A DNA stretch of 64,000 nucleotides from Paenibacillus sp. (GTDB lineage: Bacteria; Bacillota; Bacilli; Paenibacillales; YIM-B00363), in the NCBI RefSeq assembly GCF_035645195.1, contig NZ_DASQNA010000041.1:357651-421650 (forward strand), given 5' to 3'. The position numbers and the translations under genes are program-made. Under the pieces are notes generated by a model. That model was not told the origin of the DNA, ran no database searches, and saw only the letters and a program-made list of their open reading frames with translations. Below are positions 1 through 7,644 of this stretch, in pieces; the first letter of the stretch is position 1; each line of letters opens with the position of its first letter.

Positions 1-953
1 CGGTTCGTTTCTTCGTCCAGCCACGCGGAACAATGGCCGGGCTGTCCGCCGCTCTCCGCGTACAGCGTCCGTTGGATTTCCGGGGACGCAACGTACCGAA
101 CATAATCGAGCGCGGCCTGCAGATGCGGCGTCTCGGCCGAAATCGCGATGCCCGTGCCGCCCAGCGTGCTGCGCAGCGGACCGGACGAGCGGAACGCAAC
201 GAGATCGCCGAAGTCGAGCACGCGTCTCGCGTAACCGGGGCGCGAATAGTTCGAATACCCGTACGCGAAGGGGCAATACAGCCACTCGTCGGTTTGGGTC
301 ATCGCCTCGTATACGGCTATCGGGTTCCAGTCGAAGATCCGTTCGGTGCATTTCGCAATCAGCTCGCGATACGTGTCTAACGCTTCGGCTGCGGTTTCGC
401 GGCTGACGACTTGCTCTTCGGAGACGAACGGTTCCTCCCCGACCGCCAGGCAAAACATGTAGAAATTCATCAGGGTGTCGATCGGAATGCCCGGCAGCAC
501 GACCTTCCCGGCGTCGGCCAGCTCCAGCAGCTCCTCCCAGGTGGACGGAGGTTCGAAACCTTCCCGCTCCATCAAATCCGCTCTCCTGCTGGACACCGGA
601 GTCGCCGCATCGATCGCCAGCGCCGATTGATATCCGTTGAAAAGGTAGCTGGGATGCGACGCGCCGACGGAGTGCTTGCGCTGATCTTCCAAAAACTCGT
701 CCGGCAGATGGGCCGCCAGATCGACCAGCGCGCGTTGATTGGCCGCAAAGCCCGCCCAGGGATGATCGATTACGATCAAATCATATTGTCCGGTCAGCGT
801 GGAAATCGGATAATCGGCGAATTCCTGCAGCGACCGCTTTTCCCACGTCATCCGCACGTCCGGATGCATCTCCGAATACCGCTGCGAGGTGGCGACCATC
901 GGCACGTAGCCGCGCGTATGGTTCCAGGTGATTCCTTTCAGATGTACGACCAT
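1..953 (-). CDS. Extracellular solute-binding-like protein without signal peptide (partial)
   Basis: The 3' end lies beyond the left edge; about 317 residues are visible. The start ATG follows a good GGAGGGA site 7-8 nt upstream, so the N-terminus (MVVHLKGITWNHTRGY) is well fixed and has neither signal peptide nor lipobox. The fold pattern is that of a sugar-type ABC binding protein: an N-lobe with a YDLIVIDHPW strand, a linker with STWEELLELA, and a late segment (ALDYVRYVASPEIQRTLY) typical of family 1 solute-binding proteins. The MaoC-like gene ends 16 nt upstream, so the two are probably co-transcribed. Whether the protein acts inside the cell as a sensor or ligand carrier is unknown. Family assignment is fairly sure; function is not. 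Confidence 0.75.
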   Translation of the reverse strand, partial: MVVHLKGITWNHTRGYVPMVATSQRYSEMHPDVRMTWEKRSLQEFADYPISTLTGQYDLIVIDHPWAGFAANQRALVDLAAHLPDEFLEDQRKHSVGASHPSYLFNGYQSALAIDAATPVSSRRADLMEREGFEPPSTWEELLELADAGKVVLPGIPIDTLMNFYMFCLAVGEEPFVSEEQVVSRETAAEALDTYRELIAKCTERIFDWNPIAVYEAMTQTDEWLYCPFAYGYSNYSRPGYARRVLDFGDLVAFRSSGPLRSTLGGTGIAISAETPHLQAALDYVRYVASPEIQRTLYAESGGQPGHCSAWLDEETN

Positions 954-969
954 GGTTCGTTCCCTCCGC

Positions 970-1413
970 TTAGCCCGTTTTCTTGACCAATAACAAATGC
1001 TCGCACGCCAACACGATGTCGCCGTGCTGATTTCGAATCTCGCAAAGCTCGCTGACGATACCGTGATCCGGCCGTTTCGGATGCTCCTTCTTTTCCTTAA
1101 TCGTCACCTTCACCGAGATCGTGTCTCCGATGTATACCGGCTTAATGAAGCGGAGCCGGTCATACCCGTAAGACATGGCCTCCGGGTTGATCTCTCCCGC
1201 CGTCAGACCGATACCGACGCTGAAAATCAAGGTGCCGTGCGCGATGCGCTGCCGGAAAGGCTGCGTCTTGCACCATTCCGCATCCATATGATGCGGGTAG
1301 AAGTCCCCCGTTTGCCCGGCATGTATCACGATGTCGGTCTCCGTGATCGTTCTGCCCATCGTTTCGCGAACCGCGCCGATCTCATAATCTTCGAAAAATA
1401 TGGACCGAAACAT
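970..1413 (-). CDS. MaoC-like hotdog-fold dehydratase
   Basis: 147 residues, the usual length of a single-domain MaoC/(R)-specific enoyl-CoA hydratase. The active-site motif GDFYPHHMD is present, with D37 and H42 as the expected catalytic pair. The following [15 protein letters not shown] segment is the family's hydration loop. A GGAAGGGGAA ribosome site precedes the ATG. Such proteins hydrate or dehydrate acyl-CoA thioesters; the substrate cannot be read here. It lies 81 nt after the DUF5703 gene and 16 nt before the binding-like gene. This suggests either the tail of the sugar operon or the head of an unrelated acyl-CoA operon that continues past the left edge. Confidence 0.85.
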   Translation of the reverse strand: MFRSIFFEDYEIGAVRETMGRTITETDIVIHAGQTGDFYPHHMDAEWCKTQPFRQRIAHGTLIFSVGIGLTAGEINPEAMSYGYDRLRFIKPVYIGDTISVKVTIKEKKEHPKRPDHGIVSELCEIRNQHGDIVLACEHLLLVKKTG

Positions 1414-1494
1414 AGCTTCGTTCCCCTTCCTTTCGTGCCGTTATAACCGTTCATGCCCCGGGCGATGCCGCGGCGCTCGGCGGTGCGGCAGCCT

Positions 1495-3768
1495 CTACGC
1501 GCGCGTCCGTCTCATCACCACGATGTCGCTGCGGCGCGATTCGGGCTGAACGCTCCTGATCTGAAGCCGCCCGTTCCGGTAGCTGCCCTCCACCACAGTC
1601 TGGTATGGCGCATGGAGCTTGAAATCGACATCCCAACCGTCAGGCCACGCCGGCAGTAAATAAATCGTTCTGCCGCAGGTCTGCATAAGCATCTCCTGCA
1701 GACCGATCATGCCGGAGCCGCCCCAGTTGTGGTCGGGCGTCCAATCGTGGCCGGGCCCCCAGAACGCCGGGAACCGGTGGGGACCGTCGGCCAATTTTTT
1801 GACGGCGAATTCGGCCGCTTCCTCCGTCAACCCCAGCATCGCCGTAAAAATATTGCCTTGATGCCAGCTGACGTGGTTTCTGTGCTGCGAATGGTACACG
1901 CTGTGCTGCCACGTATGGATCGCCGTGTTCAAGTCGGGCCGCCCGATCCCGTACATGCGGAACGGAAACACCGGGTACAGCTGCGGCAGCTCCACGTTCT
2001 GCACATGCGTCCAAGAAGCGGCCGGCGCGATCGTACGTTTCCCCTCCTTCTCCTCGTAAGGCAGCGGAGGGACGCGGCGAAGCATGTCGAGCCATTCCCG
2101 CTTCGCCGCGGAATCCGCCAACGCCTCGGGAAGCTGCAGCAGCTCCTGCAGTACGGCGGTCAGCCCGGCGATGACGTCCGCGGGGTTCGTCGCGTTCTTG
2201 AACGTCTCGAGCGCCGTGGACGGAGCGATGACCAGATGCCCGTTCTCGTCTAACTCTCGACCCGTCTCACTCTTATGCCGGTAACGGTAATGCCTATCGA
2301 AAAATCGGACGGCGCTGTCCACGAATCGCATATAAGGCCCGATCTCGCGCCCGCTGTAGCGGTAATGCTGAATTATCATGAAGGCGAAGTCGAGCTGATG
2401 GACGTATTCGTAGTTCACATAGGCGTTGTCCTCCACGCCCGGCTCGACATCGGGGGATCGGCTCCAGCCGTATTCCCTTCCGGTCGGCAATCCCGTATGA
2501 TTCAGCTGCTCGGCGAAGGCGCAGCCTTCGTGGCCCCAATAGACCCGGCTGCGCAGCTCCGCGGTATCCAGCGCTTTGCGGTAAAATTCGAATTGAGGCG
2601 CCATCATGTCGAAGTCTCCGCTTTTCAGCATCGGCCAGTAGACGAGCCGCTGATTTTGCGCGGTAAACGTGCTCCCTCCCCAGCGCCTGAAGTCCGGCGT
2701 CTCGCCGCGGTAGTTTTCCCTCACGTACACCGGATCGAAAGTGAACAAGCCGCCGTTAAACTTGGTCGGCTCCGCGCCGTACGCATTGCAAGCGAGCATG
2801 AACCGAAACAATTGGTAGTTCCGCCCGACCTGCCAAACCGGATCGTTCGGGTCCGGCCGCTGCGGACGAATCGCGATATAGCTGCGCCGCCAAAACTCGG
2901 CCCACCACTGCAGACGCGCTTCCCTAGCCGCCTCAAGGTCCCGGTCGCCTTCCATCGAGCGCTGCAGCTGCCGCCGCCACTCCTGTGGATTCGGCGTCTG
3001 CGCCGTATGCAGGCGAATCGCGACATGGTGGGACCGCTCCGGCGTCTCGCTTCGAAGCGCCCAGCCCCGATAAGGGATTCCCGCATAGGCGTCGTGCACC
3101 TGACGGTACGGCGACATTCCGTCGCCCGTAAGCACTCCGCCGAACGTGAGATCCTTGGTCGGGTGATGAATGACCGATCGATAGGCTTCGAGCTGCTGAA
3201 GTGCGACTTCCTGATCGAACTTCAGCTCGGCGGGATCGTTCCGATGGTAAAAAACGATGCCGTTCTCTTCCCAGAAGACGCTGTCAGGGAGCGTATAGAC
3301 GTCCCCCGGGTAGCCGATCAACGTCGAACAGGGATCCCGATCCGTCACCTGCCTTGGTTCGAATCGCCAGCTTTCGTAGCACGCTTCGAGCATAATCGGC
3401 GATTCCGACCGCACTTCCGCGTGAATGACCGGGCGATCCGGCTCCACCCATATCGAGAGGAGCGTCTCGTTCCCTTCCTCGCCGGCGGCGATGACGATCT
3501 CGCCCTGCCGCAGCTTCAGCGTTTGACGGAACGCGCCTCCGGGGCGGAACGGGCTGGGCGTCAAGCGCAGACGACAGCGGCCCAGCTTCAGCATTTGGCC
3601 GTTCTCGTCGATCGTCCCGCTTCGGGAGAAGTAGAAGAGCACATCCCCGCCTTCTACCCAAACGTTAAGCCCGACGTCGCAGCCGCCGACCGGCATCGAA
3701 CCGGAAGAGTCGCCGCTCGGCGTTGTCCATTCGACCTCGTAGGATTGTAAAATCGCTTCGTAATCCAT
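1495..3768 (-). CDS. DUF5703 domain protein, probable six-hairpin glycosidase
   Basis: 757 residues from an ATG with AAGGAGG ten nt upstream; the reading frame stays open further upstream but there it overlaps the binding-protein gene. The N-terminal beta-rich part (MDYEAILQSYEVEWTTP, then GSMPVGGCDVGLNVWV) resembles the DUF5703/GH95-like super-sandwich domain. The C-terminal half, rich in Trp and Tyr with GHEGCAFAEQLNHTGLP, looks like an alpha/alpha six-hairpin barrel. No signal peptide, so it should act in the cytoplasm. It starts 14 nt after the lipoprotein gene and belongs to the same transcript as the ABC permeases, implying that it processes the imported glycan. The exact activity is not known. 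Confidence 0.8.
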   Translation of the reverse strand: MDYEAILQSYEVEWTTPSGDSSGSMPVGGCDVGLNVWVEGGDVLFYFSRSGTIDENGQMLKLGRCRLRLTPSPFRPGGAFRQTLKLRQGEIVIAAGEEGNETLLSIWVEPDRPVIHAEVRSESPIMLEACYESWRFEPRQVTDRDPCSTLIGYPGDVYTLPDSVFWEENGIVFYHRNDPAELKFDQEVALQQLEAYRSVIHHPTKDLTFGGVLTGDGMSPYRQVHDAYAGIPYRGWALRSETPERSHHVAIRLHTAQTPNPQEWRRQLQRSMEGDRDLEAAREARLQWWAEFWRRSYIAIRPQRPDPNDPVWQVGRNYQLFRFMLACNAYGAEPTKFNGGLFTFDPVYVRENYRGETPDFRRWGGSTFTAQNQRLVYWPMLKSGDFDMMAPQFEFYRKALDTAELRSRVYWGHEGCAFAEQLNHTGLPTGREYGWSRSPDVEPGVEDNAYVNYEYVHQLDFAFMIIQHYRYSGREIGPYMRFVDSAVRFFDRHYRYRHKSETGRELDENGHLVIAPSTALETFKNATNPADVIAGLTAVLQELLQLPEALADSAAKREWLDMLRRVPPLPYEEKEGKRTIAPAASWTHVQNVELPQLYPVFPFRMYGIGRPDLNTAIHTWQHSVYHSQHRNHVSWHQGNIFTAMLGLTEEAAEFAVKKLADGPHRFPAFWGPGHDWTPDHNWGGSGMIGLQEMLMQTCGRTIYLLPAWPDGWDVDFKLHAPYQTVVEGSYRNGRLQIRSVQPESRRSDIVVMRRTRA

Positions 3769-3782
3769 ACGCGCCCGCCTCC

Positions 3783-5441
3783 TTAGAACTCCGCATTGTC
3801 GTAGGCTTGCTGCATAATTTCCAAGTACCGCTTCAGGTTCAATTTTTCCAACCCTTCCACGTACGCGTCCCATTCCGTATCGAGATTTTTCGAGCCGGTA
3901 ATGAATTGGAGCGAGTTTTGTTCCACATAATCCTTGATATTCGTCTCCAGCATCGCGAATTCGTCCGCTACGGCCGGGTCGATCCAAACCGCCCAATGCG
4001 GGAACACTTCGTCCGGCTCCGCGCCATCGTACAGCTGGGTCGCCTGCTGAAGTCTGCGCTCGTATCCCGATAGCACGTAAATATCGTCGCCTTGCACCCA
4101 GCCGTCCCGGAACGACTTCGGTTGGTGGAATTGCGCGATCGGCCCCCACCCCGTGTTATCGGGCGTCTGGTTCGGCGTGTCCGGAATCGGCACCAACAGC
4201 GGCTCCGCTTCTTCGTTGAGCGCTTTATCCCCTTCGGACGGCTTCCTCCAATCCACGTCTTCCTTGCCGAAATAACCGAGAATTTGGCCTTCCTGCGTAA
4301 ACAAGTAGTCGACGAGCTTGATCGCGGCTACCTGCGCTTCTTCGCTCGCTTTGTTCGTCAGGACGAACGAACCCCCTGGGGTGCTCGGGAAGCTATAGGT
4401 GGCATGAGCCGTATTCGGCCCCTTCAGCGGCGGCACGGGGTCGTACGATTTCGTATAATTCTGGTCGCTGACGAGGACGTTCGGATGCATGGCCGGTCCC
4501 GCGCCCAGAATCGGCGCGCTCGCGTTATTGCCTAGCTGTTGGTAGGCCTCCGCGTTTTGCGAGAACGTGCCCGGATCGATTAAACCTTCTTTATAGAGCG
4601 AGGCGATGTACGCCAGACCGTCTCTGAATTCCGGCTTGTTGGCCGCATAATCGACTTTGCCGTCCCGCAGCAGCAGCCGGTTGGTGCTGTTATCGTAGAT
4701 GAATCCGTTCATGAAGAACGGGATCGGAAGCGTTTCCGGCCAAGCGATCGTACCGCTGAGCGGAATTTCGTCCGCTTGCCCGTTTCCGTTCGGGTCCTGC
4801 GTTTTGAACGCGGTAAGCACTTGTTTGAACTCCTCGGGCGTCGTCGGCATGTTCAAATTCAAGGTTTCCAGCCAATCGGTATTGATCCACATCTTGGCCG
4901 GATACGAGCAGTGATAACATTCGATCAATTGCGGAAGGCCGTAAATATTGCCGTCCGGCGCCGTAGCCATAGCCTTATAGTAAGGGTGTTCGTCCAGTAC
5001 TTTCTGGATATTCGGCGCGTGCGCTTTGATCAAATCGTTCAGCGGAAGAAGAACGCCCTGCTTCCCGTACTGCAGCAATTCAGCCTGCGAGAATTTATCC
5101 AGCCAAGCGATCAGAAGGAACAGGTCCGGATAATCGCCGCTCGCGAGCGCGATTTTTCGCTTTTCCGCGGAAGCGGTTCCGTCGAACGTCGTCGTCGTAA
5201 TCTCGAAATCGATATTGAACTTCTCCTCGACGTGCTTCGTGAAGGCGTTCGTTTCCAAATCCGTCTTGGCGTCCTGCGGCATAAACACGCGAATTTTCAC
5301 CGGCCCGGCAGCGCCGGCGTCTCCCGAGTTCGGCGCCGAGTCCGCGCCGCCGGCAGCTTCCTGCGTCCCGCCGCCGGCGCAGCCCGCCAGCGCGAAGGCA
5401 AGCGTCAACAACAGGACAAGCGATCTTTTCATATTGACCAT
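3783..5441 (-). CDS. Sugar ABC transporter substrate-binding lipoprotein
   Basis: 552 residues. The start is set by AAGGAG eight nt before the ATG at 5441. A signal sequence of about 20 residues ends in LAGC (lipidated C21), followed by a Gly/Ala/Ser-rich tether. The rest matches LplA/YtcQ-like family 1 binding proteins of Paenibacillus: long (over 500 residues), with the N-lobe segment YPDLFLLIAWLDKF and the calcium-site-like DPNGNGQADEIPLSG. It would capture an oligosaccharide on the outer face of the membrane and deliver it to the two permeases encoded just upstream. The ligand is unknown. No ATPase gene is nearby, so a shared MsmX-type ATPase is presumed. Confidence 0.92.
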   Translation of the reverse strand: MVNMKRSLVLLLTLAFALAGCAGGGTQEAAGGADSAPNSGDAGAAGPVKIRVFMPQDAKTDLETNAFTKHVEEKFNIDFEITTTTFDGTASAEKRKIALASGDYPDLFLLIAWLDKFSQAELLQYGKQGVLLPLNDLIKAHAPNIQKVLDEHPYYKAMATAPDGNIYGLPQLIECYHCSYPAKMWINTDWLETLNLNMPTTPEEFKQVLTAFKTQDPNGNGQADEIPLSGTIAWPETLPIPFFMNGFIYDNSTNRLLLRDGKVDYAANKPEFRDGLAYIASLYKEGLIDPGTFSQNAEAYQQLGNNASAPILGAGPAMHPNVLVSDQNYTKSYDPVPPLKGPNTAHATYSFPSTPGGSFVLTNKASEEAQVAAIKLVDYLFTQEGQILGYFGKEDVDWRKPSEGDKALNEEAEPLLVPIPDTPNQTPDNTGWGPIAQFHQPKSFRDGWVQGDDIYVLSGYERRLQQATQLYDGAEPDEVFPHWAVWIDPAVADEFAMLETNIKDYVEQNSLQFITGSKNLDTEWDAYVEGLEKLNLKRYLEIMQQAYDNAEF

Positions 5442-5563
5442 ATCCACCGCTCCTTGTTTTTGGATGATTCCTTGTTCCCCTTCTTCGCCGTTCGATCCGA
5501 TTCCGCATCTCAAATCCTTACCGCCGAGGAGCTTCACCCCCTTTCAGCGCACTCCCACCTCGC

Positions 5564-6508
5564 TTATCCCTTAACGGAACCGATCAGCATGCCTTGAACG
5601 AAATACCGCTGTACGAACGGATAAATCAGGAGCACCGGCAAACTGGCGACGACGATCAGCGAATATTTCATCAGATCGGCCATCTGCTGCCTCTGGAGCA
5701 TCTCCGACGCCTCGAGATTGCCGCCGCTGGTCGTGTTCAGAATCAAAATATTGCGGAGCACGAGCTGCAGCGGGTGCAGCGCATCCGATTTCAAATACAG
5801 CAGCGCATCGAAATACGCATTCCATTGTCCGACGGCGTACATCAGCACAAGCACCGCCAGAATCGGCTTGGAAAGCGGAAGCACGACGCTCCAGAGGAAC
5901 CTTAGATCGCTGCAGCCGTCGATCTCGCCGGATTCGGCCAGCTCGTCGGGGATCGACGTTTGGAAGAACGTTCTGGCGATAATGACCTGCCACACCGCGA
6001 TCGCTTGCGGAATCAAGAGCGCCCAGCGCGTATCGATCAGACCGAGTCCCTTCACGACCATATAAAGCGGAATCAGACCGCCGTTGAACAGCATCGTGAA
6101 AATGATGAACATCATCAGCCCGGTTCGGCCGAAGAACGTTTTCCGGGACAGCGGATAAGCGAGAAGCACCGTAAGCGTGACGCTGATGATCGTGCCGAAG
6201 AAGGCGTAAAACAAAGAATTCATGTAGCCGTTGATCACTTGATCGTTCCGGAATACCACTCTGTAGCCTTCGAGACTGAACTCGACCGGAAGCAGCCATA
6301 CCCGGCCCGAAGAGACCGCCATGGGGCTGCTGAGCGAAGAGCTTACGATGTAGATCAGCGGATACAGGACGACAAGCAATACGACGGAGAGCAGCACGTA
6401 GATGCCTGCAAGAAACAACCGGTCCCCCGCCGTCTCTCGAATGTTGGTTCGGCTGCGCAAGGACGCCGCCCCCCTTTCGCCTGCGAATTCGGTTCGATTG
6501 CTTACCAT
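5564..6508 (-). CDS. Carbohydrate ABC transporter permease (YtcP/AraQ type)
   Basis: 314 residues with about six membrane segments after a 30-residue cytoplasmic N-terminus. The inner-membrane EAA loop is visible as ESGEIDGCSDLRFLWSVVLP, which contacts the ATPase. The C-terminal GMLIGSVKG ending is typical of this permease family. It overlaps the other permease gene by 7 nt (translational coupling) and is followed by the binding lipoprotein, forming a permease-permease-binding-protein import operon. Substrate is inferred only from the neighbouring DUF5703 glycosidase-like gene. Confidence 0.95.
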   Translation of the reverse strand: MVSNRTEFAGERGAASLRSRTNIRETAGDRLFLAGIYVLLSVVLLVVLYPLIYIVSSSLSSPMAVSSGRVWLLPVEFSLEGYRVVFRNDQVINGYMNSLFYAFFGTIISVTLTVLLAYPLSRKTFFGRTGLMMFIIFTMLFNGGLIPLYMVVKGLGLIDTRWALLIPQAIAVWQVIIARTFFQTSIPDELAESGEIDGCSDLRFLWSVVLPLSKPILAVLVLMYAVGQWNAYFDALLYLKSDALHPLQLVLRNILILNTTSGGNLEASEMLQRQQMADLMKYSLIVVASLPVLLIYPFVQRYFVQGMLIGSVKG

Positions 6509-7464
6509 AAGCTGTTGCTGGAAACTCTCCTGGCGACCGCGTTCACGAGCAGCAGCAGCAGGAGATTGACGACGGAATTAAATAAGCCGACGGCCGTGGC
6601 GAAGCTGTAATTGGCGTTCAGCAAGCCGATTTTATACACATAGGTGGCGATGATTTCCGATACGCTCAAGTTCAATGGGTTTTGCAGCAAGTAAATTTTC
6701 TCGAAGCCGACGGCCATGATGGTGCCGGCATTCAGGATGAGAATGATCGTCGCCGTCGGCAGCAGGCCCGGTACATCGATATGGAGCATCTTCCTCCATC
6801 GGGAAGCGCCGTCGACTTTGGCGGCTTCGTAAAGCGAAGGATCGACGCCGGCCAACGCGGCCAAATAGATGATCGCGGAGTATCCGGCGTTTTGCCAGAC
6901 GTCGGACCATACGTACACCGACCGAAACAGGGACGGATCGCCCAGGATATCCTTTCGCTCCATGCCGAATGCGGCCATCAGGTCGCCCACGATCCCAAGC
7001 CTTGGAGATAGAAACAAAATGATGATCGAAACCATCACTACGGTGGAAATGAAGTACGGAGCGTACGTCACGAGCTGTACCGTTTTTTTGAAGAAACCGA
7101 CCCGCACCTCGTTCAGGCAAAGCGCCAGCACGATCGGAATCGGGAAAGCGATGAGCAAATGATACAGACTGATCAAAAGCGTATTTTGGATGAGGGTCCA
7201 GAACACCGGATTTTCGAAAAACAGCTTGAAGTGCTTGAGTCCCGCCCACGGGCTGCCCCAAATGCCAAGCATGACGTTGTAATCCTTAAAGGCGAGAACC
7301 GCGTTGGCGATCGGGATATATTTGAACAAAACGAAATACAGCACGGGAGGAATGACGAGCAAGTACAGCTGCCAGTGCCTTTTAAAGCTTTTAGCGGCCT
7401 GTGTCCACGGATCGGATTTGGTTTTTGTTCGCGGCTTCGTTTCGGCTGAGGCCATCATCGACAC
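6502..7464 (-). CDS. Carbohydrate ABC transporter permease (LplB type)
   Basis: 320 residues, first structural gene of the left transport operon. The start is GTG at 7464, chosen because AAGGAGGG lies 9 nt upstream; two ATGs a few codons inside would be too far from it. The N-terminus is charged, then a membrane segment (YLLVIPPVLYFVLF) and the LplB-type motif KYIPIANAVLAFKDYN follow. The EAA loop reads EAAKVDGASRWRKMLHIDVP. The promoter region upstream holds a cre-like site and a pair of direct repeats next to the -35, so control by CcpA and by the adjacent AraC-type regulator is likely. Confidence 0.95.
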   Translation of the reverse strand: MSMMASAETKPRTKTKSDPWTQAAKSFKRHWQLYLLVIPPVLYFVLFKYIPIANAVLAFKDYNVMLGIWGSPWAGLKHFKLFFENPVFWTLIQNTLLISLYHLLIAFPIPIVLALCLNEVRVGFFKKTVQLVTYAPYFISTVVMVSIIILFLSPRLGIVGDLMAAFGMERKDILGDPSLFRSVYVWSDVWQNAGYSAIIYLAALAGVDPSLYEAAKVDGASRWRKMLHIDVPGLLPTATIILILNAGTIMAVGFEKIYLLQNPLNLSVSEIIATYVYKIGLLNANYSFATAVGLFNSVVNLLLLLLVNAVARRVSSNSLW

Positions 7465-7500
7465 AAGGGGATCCCTCCTTCGGAATTGGGATTTTCACGG

Positions 7501-7516
7501 ATGGTAGCGCTTTCTT
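7501..7516 (-). promoter_or_regulatory. cre-like site (CcpA) before the ABC operon
   Basis: Read on the minus strand, AAGAAAGCGCTACCAT matches the 16-bp catabolite-responsive consensus WTGNAANCGNWNNCAW at all fixed positions but one. It lies 36 nt before the GTG start and just downstream of a TAGAAT -10 element, a roadblock position typical of carbon catabolite repression. Seen by eye; no genome-wide score is available. Confidence 0.55.
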
Positions 7517-7524
7517 TTCTTAGA

Positions 7525-7615
7525 ATTCTAGCCGTGCATTCCCCTTTCGAAAAAGGTACAACTGCGTTTCAGCGTACATTTGGGGTGGAAAACTAGGGGA
7601 CATTTGCGTTTTCAA
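7525..7615 (-). promoter_or_regulatory. Promoter with direct-repeat operator, probably for the AraC-type regulator
   Basis: A TAGAAT -10 (7525-7530) has no good -35 at the proper distance (TTTTCG), as expected for an activator-dependent promoter. Two related blocks lie just upstream: TGAAACGCAGTTGTACC (7555-7571) and TGAAAACGCAAATGTCCC (about 7597-7614). Their shared TGCGTTT cores (plus strand) start 42 bp apart, four helical turns, and the nearer block abuts the -35. The regulator gene ends 30 bp beyond the repeats. The assignment to that regulator is inferred. Confidence 0.5.
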
Positions 7616-7644
7616 GTGCATTTTCGCCGCATGCGGCCGCCCGT

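Noticed and set aside
2275..3750. A 491-codon plus-strand open frame opposite the DUF5703 gene.
   Set aside because: Same GC-bias effect: Arg/Val/Pro-rich, no ribosome site, and the minus strand has a strong start and family motifs.
3769..4149. A 127-residue N-terminal extension of the DUF5703 gene.
   Set aside because: It overlaps the end of the binding-lipoprotein gene in another frame, is Arg-rich, and the AAGGAGG site supports the start at 3768.
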